Below are positions 46,776 through 55,589 of a stretch of DNA of 64,000 bases, in pieces. The notes beneath the pieces were generated by a model. The model was not told the DNA's origin, did no database searches, and saw nothing but the letters and a program-made list of their open reading frames with translations. How positions within the stretch are numbered: the first letter of the stretch is position 1; each line of letters begins with the position of its first letter. This stretch comes from Hungatella sp. GTDB lineage: Bacteria > Bacillota > Clostridia > Lachnospirales > Lachnospiraceae. The position numbers and the translations under genes are program-made. The stretch is taken from NCBI GenBank assembly GCA_022792815.1, contig JAAWBS010000057.1:53004-117003 (forward strand), read 5' to 3'.

Positions 46776-47534
46776 ATGACAACGTATTCTCCCCAATGGA
46801 AGGAGAAACCGATTTTAGACCCTTATGTCAGCCGGGACATGGAATATTTCCAGGCCATGTACCCTCAGAGGATCAAAGAGCTCCAGAGATATGTGGTACA
46901 GCACTGCGATACCCTGGACTATGCCGGAAGTCCGATCTATGACGAGTATCCGGACTCCCTGGTAATTGACAGAGCATGTCGGATAATCTGCCAGAATCTT
47001 CCGGATAACCTGGCAGAGCCGGATCTTCCGGGAAGTACCATCCGTTCGGACTGGGCGGAGGAGAGGGAAGAGGCAGGCGAGACAGACAGTATACCTGTGG
47101 AGATCATGCAGAGATCCCCGCGTCCCGGAGGTCCGCCGCCAGGGCATCGTCCCGGCCCGCCGCCGGGAGGCCCGCCCTTCGGTCCGCCGCCGGGAGGTCC
47201 GCCTTTTGGTCCGCCGCCGGGAGGTCCGCCCTTTGGTCCGCCGCCGGGAGGCCCGCCTTTCGGTCCGCCGCCGGGAGGTCCGCCCTTCGGTCCGCCGCCG
47301 GGAGGTCCGCCCTTTGGTCCGCCGCCGGGAGGTCCGCCTTTTGGTCCGCCGTCGGGAGGTCCGCCTTTTGGTCCGCCGCCGGGAGGTCCGCCCTTTGGTC
47401 CGCCGCCGGGAGGCCCGCCTTTCGGTCCGCCGCCGGGTCCGCCGCCTCGAGGCGGCAGCTGGCTTTCGGATATCGTAAAAGTGCTTTTTATGAATGAACT
47501 CCAGAGAAGAAGGTGCCGCACAGGAAGATGCTGA
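46776..47534 (+). CDS. GPPFGPPPG-repeat protein
   Basis: A 252-residue protein. Residues 1-115 are ordinary and partly helical (SRDMEYFQAMYPQRIKELQR, CDTLDYAGSPIYDEYPD, DRACRIICQNL). Residues about 128-221 are ten near-exact copies of a nine-residue unit, GPPFGPPPG, flanked by similar Pro/Gly stretches. The last 30 residues (SWLSDIVKVLFMNELQRRR) look amphipathic. ATG 46776 is chosen because AGGAG lies 7 bases upstream; a longer frame has no site. No signal peptide is visible. The role is unknown; similar Pro/Gly-rich proteins are often surface, coat or scaffold components. Confidence 0.75.
   Translation: MTTYSPQWKEKPILDPYVSRDMEYFQAMYPQRIKELQRYVVQHCDTLDYAGSPIYDEYPDSLVIDRACRIICQNLPDNLAEPDLPGSTIRSDWAEEREEAGETDSIPVEIMQRSPRPGGPPPGHRPGPPPGGPPFGPPPGGPPFGPPPGGPPFGPPPGGPPFGPPPGGPPFGPPPGGPPFGPPPGGPPFGPPSGGPPFGPPPGGPPFGPPPGGPPFGPPPGPPPRGGSWLSDIVKVLFMNELQRRRCRTGRC
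47157..47440 (+). repeat. 27-bp tandem repeat array (ten copies)
   Basis: A 27-base unit repeated ten times in frame, coding for GPPFGPPPG. Copies differ by silent C/T changes at the Gly and Phe codons and one CCG-to-TCG change (Pro to Ser) in the eighth inter-unit position, so the array is not freshly made. Confidence 0.93.
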
Positions 47535-47583
47535 CAGAGGTTAGAGCATTGAGGGAAAGGTGAAATTTTTAGAAAAGATTAAG

Positions 47584-47612
47584 TTGTGCTTTTCCTGGAT
47601 ACCATTTACAAT
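47584..47612 (+). promoter_or_regulatory. Promoter of the propeller-like protein gene
   Basis: TTGTGC (47584-47589) and TACAAT (47607-47612) with a 17-base spacer, 29 bases before ATG 47642. Confidence 0.6.
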
Positions 47613-47641
47613 AGGAGAAAACAATAAAGGAAGTTTTTGCA

Positions 47642-50119
47642 ATGAGCAAGATTGTCAAGAGAACATTGATCCTGGTGGCAGTTTTCCTGGCTGCGCTGGG
47701 AGTTTATCTGATAGCGGCACAGAGGACGATGGATAAGTCGGAAGCAGTGTATACGGTCATGGAGGATCCCACGCTGCCGGTGGTATATCTGGAGATGTTT
47801 GAGGGGGAGGAGAGCCGGCTGGCGGCATATCGTCAGGAGATGAGCCAGACGGCAGCACGGGAAACCATGACCGTGCTGCCGGAGGACAGACAGCTGAAGC
47901 TGAGGATTCAGGAGTGCGGCACACAGCTTCTGGCCGCTCAGTATGAGATTCGAAGTATGGATTTAAACCGCCTGGTGGAGAGGACGTCCCTAAAAGAGTG
48001 GGAGTCAGGGGAGGACCAGATCACCATGGTCCTCCCTGTCCAGAATCTTCTCACCAGGGAGACAGAGTATCTGCTGCACTTCATGATAGAGACCAAGGGC
48101 CAGGGGGTGCTTCATTACTATACCCGTATTCTGTGGACTGCCAATGATTACGGACCTCAGATGATGGCGTTAGCCAGAGAATTTTCTACCAAAAGTCTCT
48201 CCGCCGCTCAGGCAGGAGATCTGGTAACCTACTTGGAGACCTCCAGCACAGCAGACAACTCCTCCCTGGGACATGTCACCATCAAGTCCAGTTTCTCCCA
48301 GCTGACATGGGCCGGCCTGGATATGCGGCAGGAGGGGGATATGGAGGTAACGCTAAAAGATCTGGACGGGATCATGGGACAGATTGATGTCCGGTATCAG
48401 CTGAGCCGTCAGTCGGAGATCGGGGAGACCGAGTACTATGAGGTGACGGATCACTATACCATGCGGTGGAATTCCAAACGTATTTACATGATGGCCTTTG
48501 ACCGGGTGACCAACCAGATTTTTTCCGGGGAGAGGGAGCTGTATTCCGGCAGACGTCTGATGCTTGGTATCGGCAATGATCAGGCTATCCAGGTGGAGCG
48601 AAGTTCCAATGGCCGTTATCTTGGGTTTGTGTTTAATCGGGATGTGTGGTGCTATGATCAGAAGGAATCCACAGCAGTGAAGGTGTTTTCCTTCCGCAGC
48701 AGTGTGGACGACGGCGGAAGGAGCCGGTATGACCGACATAATGCTCAGATCGTCAGGGTGAGTGATGAGGGGGACATGGACTTTCTGGTATATGGCTATA
48801 TGAATCGGGGGCTCAGAGAGGGGAGCCAGGGAATCAGCCTGTACCGATACCAGAGCTCCGGTGCCATCGAGGAACGCTTCTTTATTCCGTCCACCGAGTC
48901 CTATGACGAGATCCGCCTGGATATGGAGAAACTTTCCTACTGCAGTGAGTCAGGGATGCTGTATCTGTTTCAGAATCAGGCTATTTTTGGGATCGATCTG
49001 TCCAGCAATGAATATATGGTAGTGGCAGACGGGCTGGTGGAAGGCGGGTATGCCGTCAGCAGCGACGGTCAGAAGGCTGCCTGGCAGGAGGGAAGCCAGG
49101 TATATCAGTCGTCAGTGATTCACCTGTTTGACCTTGCTACCGGCGTGACTCAGGAGCTGAGGGGGCCGGAGGGCAGCGTGATCCGCTGCCTGGGATTTGT
49201 CCAGGATGATTTCGTGTATGGACTGGCAGAAGAAGACGGAACCTGGATTCTCAACGGACGGTTGGAAGGACTGCCTATGTATGCCCTGGAGATCGTGGGA
49301 AGCGGCCTTGAGCTGCAGACTCGATATGAAAAAGAGGGGTATTATATCGCCAATGTGGAGGTGGAGGATGCCAGGATCCATATGGACCGATACCGAAAAG
49401 ACGGAGATCACAGTTATACCCATGTGGATAAAGATACCATCGTCTGCAACACTCCTGCGGAGGAAAGCTATATGGAGGGGGTGGGCTGGTTCGCCTCGGA
49501 GATCCGCAGAAAACTGTACTTTGTCCAGTTGGACTCGGAGGTGAGCAGCGGCAGAAATATCGGCGTCTCTGCCGCGAAACGGATCACTTACGACGGCTCG
49601 GAGACTCTGCTCCTCAAATCTGCGGTTTCCAAGTCCAACATGAACTTTTATGCCTACGGCCAGGGACGGCTGCTGGGAGTCTACGGAGATTTTGCGGAGG
49701 CGGTGGAGCGTGCCTACGAGGAGATGGGACTGGTGACAGACAAGGCCCAGAGGATTTTGTGGAACCGGGTGGACCGGGGCACAAGCATTCAGATCCGGGA
49801 TACCCAGCGTGCAGCTTACGAGATCACAAAAGCTCTGGGAACTTTTGAGGAGAACACGGAGACGGATACGGGAATGATGCTTTTAGATGCCCGGGGGCTC
49901 AGCCTGAATCAGGTACTGTATTTCATCGGACAGGGATACCCGGTGCTGGCATACACAGAACACGGCAGTTATGTACTGCTCCATGGTTTTGATCAATATA
50001 ATGTATCGATTTTTTACCCTGACACGGAAGAATCGGTGAAAATGGGCCTCAATGACGGGGGGGCTTATTTTGCCGAGCGGAAGAACGATTTCATCTGCGC
50101 AGTGCGGGTGGGAGATTGA
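47642..50119 (+). CDS. Membrane-anchored propeller-like protein with C39-like C-terminal domain
   Basis: An 825-residue protein with one N-terminal membrane helix (about 8-25, TLILVAVFLAALGVYLIA) and a large extracytoplasmic part. Residues about 280-640 contain repeated beta-strand blocks with propeller-like blade ends (YLGFVFNRDVWCYDQ, GISLYRYQSSG, VIHLFDLATG). The last 75 residues (LNQVLYFIGQGYPVLAYTEH, YVLLHGFDQYNVSIFYPDT) resemble a C39-type papain-like fold with His and Asp present but no obvious catalytic Cys. Its function is not known. AAAGGAAG precedes the ATG. murA follows from its own promoter. Confidence 0.65.
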   Translation: MSKIVKRTLILVAVFLAALGVYLIAAQRTMDKSEAVYTVMEDPTLPVVYLEMFEGEESRLAAYRQEMSQTAARETMTVLPEDRQLKLRIQECGTQLLAAQYEIRSMDLNRLVERTSLKEWESGEDQITMVLPVQNLLTRETEYLLHFMIETKGQGVLHYYTRILWTANDYGPQMMALAREFSTKSLSAAQAGDLVTYLETSSTADNSSLGHVTIKSSFSQLTWAGLDMRQEGDMEVTLKDLDGIMGQIDVRYQLSRQSEIGETEYYEVTDHYTMRWNSKRIYMMAFDRVTNQIFSGERELYSGRRLMLGIGNDQAIQVERSSNGRYLGFVFNRDVWCYDQKESTAVKVFSFRSSVDDGGRSRYDRHNAQIVRVSDEGDMDFLVYGYMNRGLREGSQGISLYRYQSSGAIEERFFIPSTESYDEIRLDMEKLSYCSESGMLYLFQNQAIFGIDLSSNEYMVVADGLVEGGYAVSSDGQKAAWQEGSQVYQSSVIHLFDLATGVTQELRGPEGSVIRCLGFVQDDFVYGLAEEDGTWILNGRLEGLPMYALEIVGSGLELQTRYEKEGYYIANVEVEDARIHMDRYRKDGDHSYTHVDKDTIVCNTPAEESYMEGVGWFASEIRRKLYFVQLDSEVSSGRNIGVSAAKRITYDGSETLLLKSAVSKSNMNFYAYGQGRLLGVYGDFAEAVERAYEEMGLVTDKAQRILWNRVDRGTSIQIRDTQRAAYEITKALGTFEENTETDTGMMLLDARGLSLNQVLYFIGQGYPVLAYTEHGSYVLLHGFDQYNVSIFYPDTEESVKMGLNDGGAYFAERKNDFICAVRVGD

Positions 50120-50123
50120 ACGC

Positions 50124-50152
50124 TTGACGTGACCACCTCTATCATGTATAAT
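50124..50152 (+). promoter_or_regulatory. Promoter of murA
   Basis: TTGACG (50124-50129) and perfect TATAAT (50147-50152) separated by 17 bases, 59 bases before the murA start. Confidence 0.85.
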
Positions 50153-50211
50153 CAAGATAAACGAAAGAAAAAAGTAAGCAGTCTGTAAGAATGATGATAT
50201 AGAGGTGTGGG

Positions 50212-51504
50212 ATGGAACAGTATATTATGAAAGGCGGCAATCCGCTGGTTGGAGAAGTCATGATCAGCGGAGCGAAGAATGCGGCACTTGGTATTCTGGC
50301 GGCTGCGATTATGACGGATGAAGATGTTTTGATCGAGAATCTTCCCGATGTCAGAGATATCAATGTTCTTTTGGAGGCCATTCAGGAGATTGGTGCCAGG
50401 GTGGACAGGATTAATACACACACTGTAAGGATAAACGCGAGAGAGATCCACGAGGTTTCCGTGGATGATGAATATATACGAAGGATTCGGGCTTCCTACT
50501 ATTTTATCGGTGCCCTGCTGGGCAAGTATAAGAGCGCCCAGGTACCGCTGCCGGGAGGATGTAATATCGGAAGCAGGCCGATTGACCTGCACTTAAAGGG
50601 TTTTCGGGCTCTGGGAGCCAAGGTGGAGATCGAGAGGGGAGCCGTGGTGGCTCATGCCATCGATCTGGTGGGAAGCCATGTGTACCTGGACAAGGTGTCT
50701 GTGGGAGCCACCATCAACATCATGATGGCCGCATCCCTGGCGGAGGGCCAGACCATCATCGAGAATGTAGCCAAAGAACCCCATGTGGTGGATGTGGCTA
50801 ATTTCCTCAACAGTATGGGGGCTAATATCAAGGGAGCCGGCACGGATATCATCCGGATCCGAGGGGTGAGAAAGCTTCACGGCACCGAGTATTCCATCAT
50901 TCCGGACCAGATTGAGGCAGGAACCTTCATGTGCGCCGCAGCAGTGACCCGAGGCGACGTGACGGTGAAGAATGTGATCCCAAAGCACTTGGAAGCCATC
51001 TCCGCCAAACTTCTGGAGATCGGCTGTGAGGTGGTGGAGTTTGACGATGCAGTGCGTGTGGTAGGCAAGCCCCGCCAGAGGCATACCAACATCAACACCC
51101 TTCCCTATCCCGGATTTCCTACGGACATGCAGCCCCAGATGGCAGTGACTCTGGCGCTGGCGGAGGGGACAAGCATCGTCACCGAGAGTATTTTTGAGAA
51201 CCGTTTTAAATACGTGGCAGAGCTGGCCCGCATGGGCAGCAACATCAAGGTGGAAGGCAGCGTGGCCATCATCGACGGAGTGAGAGGCTTTACCGGAGCC
51301 TCAGTCAACGCTCCTGACCTTCGGGCCGGTGCGGCCCTTGTGATCGCGGGGCTGGCGGCAGACGGCTATACGGTGGTGGATGAGATCGGTTATATCCAGA
51401 GAGGCTATGAGTATTTTGAGGAGAAGCTGAAAGCTCTTGGAGCTGTGATCGAGAGGGTGGATTCGGACAAGGCGGCCCAGAAGTTTCGTCTGAAAATCAG
51501 TTAG
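50212..51504 (+). CDS. murA: UDP-N-acetylglucosamine 1-carboxyvinyltransferase
   Basis: A 430-residue enzyme that transfers enolpyruvate from PEP to UDP-GlcNAc, the first committed step of peptidoglycan synthesis, in the cytoplasm. ISGAKNAAL holds the conserved Lys-Asn pair, and PLPGGCNIGSRPIDLH carries the catalytic, fosfomycin-reactive Cys at about residue 117. PTDMQPQM and the C-terminal signature AGAALVIAGLAADG are intact. Length is normal. GAGGTGTGGG precedes the ATG. Clostridia often have two murA copies; this one cannot be assigned to a class from sequence alone. Confidence 0.96.
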   Translation: MEQYIMKGGNPLVGEVMISGAKNAALGILAAAIMTDEDVLIENLPDVRDINVLLEAIQEIGARVDRINTHTVRINAREIHEVSVDDEYIRRIRASYYFIGALLGKYKSAQVPLPGGCNIGSRPIDLHLKGFRALGAKVEIERGAVVAHAIDLVGSHVYLDKVSVGATINIMMAASLAEGQTIIENVAKEPHVVDVANFLNSMGANIKGAGTDIIRIRGVRKLHGTEYSIIPDQIEAGTFMCAAAVTRGDVTVKNVIPKHLEAISAKLLEIGCEVVEFDDAVRVVGKPRQRHTNINTLPYPGFPTDMQPQMAVTLALAEGTSIVTESIFENRFKYVAELARMGSNIKVEGSVAIIDGVRGFTGASVNAPDLRAGAALVIAGLAADGYTVVDEIGYIQRGYEYFEEKLKALGAVIERVDSDKAAQKFRLKIS

Positions 51505-51521
51505 GATTCTTTTTCCAGCCC

Positions 51522-51550
51522 TTGACATCCTTGAGGCGAGTGGTTATAAT
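51522..51550 (+). promoter_or_regulatory. Promoter of the SAM riboswitch-metK unit
   Basis: A perfect TTGACA (51522-51527) and TATAAT (51545-51550) with a 17-base spacer, about 38 bases ahead of the riboswitch. Confidence 0.93.
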
Positions 51551-51587
51551 CATAGTGTAAGACAAACAATTGAACATTTTATAATCC

Positions 51588-51718
51588 CTTATTCAGAGTG
51601 ATGGAGATACAAAGGATCTGTGAAGTCACGGCAACCCCTCGGGGCAGGGCAGGAGATACATGCCTGTCTGTCAGCCTGAAAGGAAGGTGCCAACCTGAGC
51701 GAGAAATCGAACAATAAG
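51588..51718 (+). ncRNA. SAM-I (S-box) riboswitch
   Basis: The closing helix P1 pairs CTTATT (51588-51593) with AATAAG (51713-51718). The conserved core is present: GTGATGGAG, GAAGTCACGGCAACC and AAGGTGCCAACCTGAGCGA. S-box RNAs bind S-adenosylmethionine and then stop transcription. The terminator follows directly and metK comes next, so SAM would repress its own synthesis. Confidence 0.95.
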
Positions 51719-51738
51719 AGGATTTGATGGCAAAGATC

Positions 51739-51768
51739 AAGTCCGCAGTTCGTGCTACGGACTTTTTT
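51739..51768 (+). terminator. Riboswitch-controlled terminator
   Basis: AAGTCCG (51739-51745) pairs with CGGACTT (51758-51764), followed by TTTTTT. It is the expression platform of the S-box upstream. Between it and metK (51769-51899) a second dyad, CAGTTCAG... near 51850, and the metK ribosome site GAAGGAGG are seen. Confidence 0.88.
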
Positions 51769-51899
51769 GTTATCAAAAGATCGTCCGGTCTTTACGTGAC
51801 AAAGAGCCCTCCATGCAGGATTAAGTTTCAATTGTAAACATTTGTAACAGTTCAGGGGTTGTCTGAACTGTTGCAATTATTCGAAGGAGGAATAAAACC

Positions 51900-53090
51900 A
51901 TGGAAAAACTGTTATTTACATCCGAGTCCGTCACAGAAGGACATCCGGATAAGATGTGTGATCAGATCTCCGACGCCATTCTGGATGCCCTGCTGGAGCA
52001 GGATCCCATGAGCCGTGTGGCCTGTGAGACGGCGGTGACTACAGGACTTGTGATGGTTATGGGAGAGATCACCACCAAGGCCTATGTGGACATCCAGAAG
52101 ATCGTCCGCAAAACCGTAAGAGAGATCGGTTACGACCGGGCCAAATACGGCTTTGACAGTGAGACCTGTGGTGTCATTACTGCCATTGACGAGCAGTCCA
52201 CGGACATCGCCATGGGCGTGGACAAAGCTCTGGAGGCCAAAGAAAACAAGATGAGCGACGAGGAGATCGAGGCCATCGGCGCCGGAGATCAGGGCATGAT
52301 GTTCGGCTATGCATCCAATGAGACGGAGGAGTACATGCCATACCCCATCGCTCTGGCCCACAAGCTGGCCCTCAGACTGACCCAGGTGCGCAAGGACAAC
52401 ACTCTGCCCTACCTCCGCCCCGACGGGAAGACCCAGGTGACGGTGGAGTACGACAGGGACGGAAAGCCGGTGAGGCTGGACGCGGTGGTGCTGTCCACCC
52501 AGCATGATGAGCAGGTGAGTCAGGAGGAGATACATAGGGACATCAAGAAACATGTGTTTGACGTGATTCTGCCCGCCCATATGGTAGATGAGAATACCAA
52601 GTTCTTTATCAATCCCACAGGCCGGTTTGTCATCGGAGGGCCTCATGGGGACAGCGGTGTGACCGGGCGGAAGATTATCGTGGATACTTACGGCGGATAT
52701 GCCCGTCACGGCGGCGGCGCCTTCTCCGGCAAGGACTGCACTAAGGTGGACCGCTCGGCTGCCTATGCAGCCAGATATGTGGCCAAGAATATCGTGGCGG
52801 CAGGCCTGGCCGACAAGTGTGAGATCCAGCTGTCCTATGCCATCGGTGTGGCCCGTCCCACCTCCATCATGGTGGATACCTTCGGAACCGGCAAGGTCAG
52901 TGACGACAGGCTGGTGGAGATCATCCGGGAGAATTTTGACTTAAGGCCGGCAGGCATCATCAAGATGCTGGATCTTAGGAGACCGATCTACAAGCAGACC
53001 GCGGCATACGGACATTTCGGCAGAAATGACCTGGATCTGCCGTGGGAGAAGCTGGATAAGACAGAGCTGTTAAAGAACTATCTGCAGTAG
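51900..53090 (+). CDS. metK: S-adenosylmethionine synthetase
   Basis: A 396-residue enzyme making SAM from methionine and [23 protein letters not shown] at the N-terminus, [12 protein letters not shown] and the P-loop-like [19 protein letters not shown] are the family signatures, all intact. Length is normal. GAAGGAGG lies 9 bases before the ATG. Controlled by the S-box riboswitch 200 bases upstream. SAM supports the two methyltransferases of the glycan locus among many others. Confidence 0.98.
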   Translation: MEKLLFTSESVTEGHPDKMCDQISDAILDALLEQDPMSRVACETAVTTGLVMVMGEITTKAYVDIQKIVRKTVREIGYDRAKYGFDSETCGVITAIDEQSTDIAMGVDKALEAKENKMSDEEIEAIGAGDQGMMFGYASNETEEYMPYPIALAHKLALRLTQVRKDNTLPYLRPDGKTQVTVEYDRDGKPVRLDAVVLSTQHDEQVSQEEIHRDIKKHVFDVILPAHMVDENTKFFINPTGRFVIGGPHGDSGVTGRKIIVDTYGGYARHGGGAFSGKDCTKVDRSAAYAARYVAKNIVAAGLADKCEIQLSYAIGVARPTSIMVDTFGTGKVSDDRLVEIIRENFDLRPAGIIKMLDLRRPIYKQTAAYGHFGRNDLDLPWEKLDKTELLKNYLQ

Positions 53091-53095
53091 CGAAA

Positions 53096-53132
53096 AGGGG
53101 CAGGAGAGACCAGGGTCTCTCCTGCCCCTTTT
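53096..53132 (+). terminator. Terminator of metK
   Basis: A perfect stem of 13 or more base pairs (GGGGCAGGAGAGA with TCTCTCCTGCCCC) around a short loop, ending in TTTT. The following gap to 53289 shows no gene. Confidence 0.93.
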
Positions 53133-53289
53133 CCGGGAAAGTGCGTCCTATGAAACAAAAACCTCAGCGGGGATTGCACCGGGGCGGTAAGGAATCATGC
53201 TGCGAAGGTAACCCGCCGCAGATGGAGGATTCCGGGCCGGTTGAATTCTTGGCCGGGCCTGGGCATAATTTCCAAATCAGAGGAATATC

Positions 53290-53318
53290 TTGCCTGGTAT
53301 GGGAAAAAGGAGTATGAT
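53290..53318 (+). promoter_or_regulatory. Promoter of the pepD-type gene
   Basis: TTGCCT (53290-53295) and TATGAT (53313-53318) separated by 17 bases, 33 bases before the start codon. Confidence 0.6.
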
Positions 53319-53350
53319 AGTAGAAGAGAATAAAAAAGGAGAACAGAGCG

Positions 53351-54787
53351 ATGAAGCAGGTTTTAGACTGGACCAAGGCACACCAGAGATATTTCGAGGA
53401 GATGGCGGCGATCCCCCACGGCTCCTTTCATGAGAAGGCATACAGTGACTATCTGGTGCAGTTTGCCCAAAATCATGGGTTTCAGTACAAACAGTACGAG
53501 ATCGGCAATGTGATCATCTACAAGGAGGCATCCAGAGGATATGAGGATCACCCGGCAGTGGTCCTTCAGGCCCACATGGATATGGTGTGTGAGAAGACTC
53601 CGGAATCCGGCCATGATTTTGAGAAGGATCCTCTCAAGCTGTACATAGAGGACGGATGGCTCCACGCCACAGGGACCACCCTGGGAGCTGACGACGGAAC
53701 CGGCGTGTGTTACATGCTGGCGATCCTGGAGGACCAGACCCTTTCCCACCCGGCCTTAGAGTGCGTATTCACGGTTATGGAAGAGATCGGGCTGGACGGC
53801 GCCATCGCATTGGAGCCGGCTGACCTAAAAGGGCGGCGTTATATCAATCTGGACGGAGGCGGAGGCGGTGCGGAGACCGTGATCACGTCAGCCGGAGGCC
53901 GACGGTGGAGCGGGACCAGATCCCTTGACAGAAAAGAGGCAAAAAAGCCGGGATATCGGCTGACCATCGGCGGCTTGGAGGGCGGTCATTCCGGTGGGTG
54001 CATCCACATGGAGAAGGGCAATGCCCTCAAGCTGTGTGCCAGGGTGTTAAAGGCACTTTCCGCGGAGGGGACCATCACACTTGCCTCCATAGACGGCGGC
54101 TCCAAGGACAATGCCATCCCCAGGGACTGCGCGGCGGAGTTTGTGACCGATGTGGACGAGGGGATTCTCAGAGAGAGGACGGAGCGGATATCCGGACTTC
54201 TGAGAGAGGAACTGAGATACAGCGATCCGGGGCTGAAGGTGGTTCTCGAGAGGACCAAGGTCGCCGCAGTCTGGAGCCAGGAGGAGAGCGATGGGTTGAC
54301 GGATTTTCTCTTTGTCTGTCCCACCGGGCTTCGTCACAGGAATATGAATCGTAAGGATCACACCGTTGCTTCGGAGAATCTGGCAGTAGTGAAGACGGAG
54401 GAGGGATGTGTGAAGGTGACTGTATCCATGCGCTCTGCCTTCGAGTCCTACATCGATGAGATGGCAGAGGAGCTGAAGATTCTGGGGAATCTGTACTCTC
54501 TGTCCCAGGAGGTGGGCGGCAGCTATCCGGCATGGGCTTATGAAGAGAACTCTGGGCTGCGGGAGAAGATGCGGGAGGCCGTGAAGGCCTGTACGGGAAA
54601 AGATCTTGTGGAGAAAGCGGTTCACGGCGGCCTGGAGTGCGGTGTGGCAAAAAATAAATGGCCCGACATGGATATTATCACCATGGGGCCCACAGCGGAG
54701 GCGGTCCATTCACCGGACGAGAGGCTGGATCTTCGGTCCTTTGACAGCTGCTATCAGGTGCTGTGTGATCTGTTGGGAAGATTATAG
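53351..54787 (+). CDS. pepD: Aminoacyl-histidine dipeptidase (M20 family)
   Basis: A 478-residue cytoplasmic metallopeptidase of the PepD/M20C type that cleaves Xaa-His and other dipeptides. HMDMVCEK (His75, Asp77) and LGADDGTG (Asp114) supply zinc ligands and the neighbouring catalytic Asp; FTVMEEIGLDGA gives the catalytic Glu and the next ligand; a dimerisation lid lies about 195-390 and starts with IGGLEGGHSGGCIH. The C-terminal His ligand is in GPTAEAVHSPDE. AAAAGGAG precedes the ATG. Length is as in the family. Confidence 0.93.
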   Translation: MKQVLDWTKAHQRYFEEMAAIPHGSFHEKAYSDYLVQFAQNHGFQYKQYEIGNVIIYKEASRGYEDHPAVVLQAHMDMVCEKTPESGHDFEKDPLKLYIEDGWLHATGTTLGADDGTGVCYMLAILEDQTLSHPALECVFTVMEEIGLDGAIALEPADLKGRRYINLDGGGGGAETVITSAGGRRWSGTRSLDRKEAKKPGYRLTIGGLEGGHSGGCIHMEKGNALKLCARVLKALSAEGTITLASIDGGSKDNAIPRDCAAEFVTDVDEGILRERTERISGLLREELRYSDPGLKVVLERTKVAAVWSQEESDGLTDFLFVCPTGLRHRNMNRKDHTVASENLAVVKTEEGCVKVTVSMRSAFESYIDEMAEELKILGNLYSLSQEVGGSYPAWAYEENSGLREKMREAVKACTGKDLVEKAVHGGLECGVAKNKWPDMDIITMGPTAEAVHSPDERLDLRSFDSCYQVLCDLLGRL

Positions 54788-54790
54788 AGG

Positions 54791-54831
54791 AAAAAGAACC
54801 CTCCATAGGCGGGATCCTGTCTGTGGAGGGT
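54791..54831 (-). terminator. Terminator of lepB (minus strand), possibly bidirectional
   Basis: ACCCTCCA (54798-54805) pairs with TGGAGGGT (54824-54831). On the minus strand it is followed by TCTTTTT, so it fits the lepB transcript; on the plus strand only an A-rich tail follows. Confidence 0.6.
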
Positions 54832-54888
54832 ACAAAAACCTATGGCTTCCTTCTGTTCACGGCAGCGTCTGCCGCCCGGATATGGGGG

Positions 54889-55479
54889 TTACTCGATCTT
54901 CCCGATGCTGGGGAAGTAGCGGAAGAGTACCTTGGCTACGATTTTTTCCCGCTTTACATAGGTATTGTCCCAGAAGCGGGCGTCGGAGGAAAAGTTTCGG
55001 TTGTCGCCCATCATGAAGTAGCAGTCCTCCGGGACCTCGAAGTGGAGCTCCTCGGGGGTCTCCATGTCATCTTTCAGGTAGGGTTCTTCCAGAGGCTCCT
55101 CGGAGCCGTTGAGGAATACATGGCCGTCTTTGATGTCGATAATGTCTCCCGGCAGGCCGATGATGCGCTTCACATAGTAGGTCTTCTCCGTCACGTCGTC
55201 CGGGAAATAAAAGATCACGATGTCCCCTCTCTCCGGATCGCTGAAGTGGTAGGAGAGGCGGGAGCCGATGACCCGGTCATGAGTCATGATGGTGTTCTCC
55301 ATGGAGGCGCTGGGAACCCTGCTGTTGGCGATGATGAATCTATTTAACACAAAGGCAATCAGCGCGGCAGTTACCAGAATCTGGATCCAGCTTATGATCT
55401 CTTCCTTTAAATTGAATTTGGGTTTTTGTAATTCTTCTTCCTTGTCATGTTCGTTTTTGGGTGTTGGTTGATCCTTCAT
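54889..55479 (-). CDS. lepB: Signal peptidase I
   Basis: A 196-residue membrane protease that removes signal peptides from exported proteins. A charged N-terminal tail (about 1-28) precedes a single membrane helix (about 29-50), then the catalytic part outside the cell: Ser59 in RVPSASMENT and Lys104 in YYVKRIIGLPGD form the Ser-Lys dyad, and MMGDNRNFSSDAR is box E. Single-helix architecture is usual in Firmicutes. AGAAAGAAGG precedes the start on the minus strand. Confidence 0.96.
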   Translation of the reverse strand: MKDQPTPKNEHDKEEELQKPKFNLKEEIISWIQILVTAALIAFVLNRFIIANSRVPSASMENTIMTHDRVIGSRLSYHFSDPERGDIVIFYFPDDVTEKTYYVKRIIGLPGDIIDIKDGHVFLNGSEEPLEEPYLKDDMETPEELHFEVPEDCYFMMGDNRNFSSDARFWDNTYVKREKIVAKVLFRYFPSIGKIE

Positions 55480-55508
55480 AATATACCTTCTTTCTATCTT
55501 ATCTTTTT

Positions 55509-55537
55509 AGTGTAAATGACTTCCCGTCTTTGTGCAA
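55509..55537 (-). promoter_or_regulatory. Promoter of lepB
   Basis: On the minus strand TTGCAC (55532-55537) and TACACT (55509-55514) are 17 bases apart, 30 bases before the lepB start. Confidence 0.5.
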
Positions 55538-55589
55538 GGACTTTTCAAAAAAGGTAAGAAATTTTTTTGTGGGATACAAAGGAGCACAG

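Noticed and set aside
46937..47521. Minus-strand Gly/Pro/Lys-repeat frame opposite the GPPFGPPPG gene
   Set aside because: A by-product of the 27-bp repeat, which is open in several frames; only the plus frame has a ribosome site and a non-repetitive conserved-looking N-terminus.
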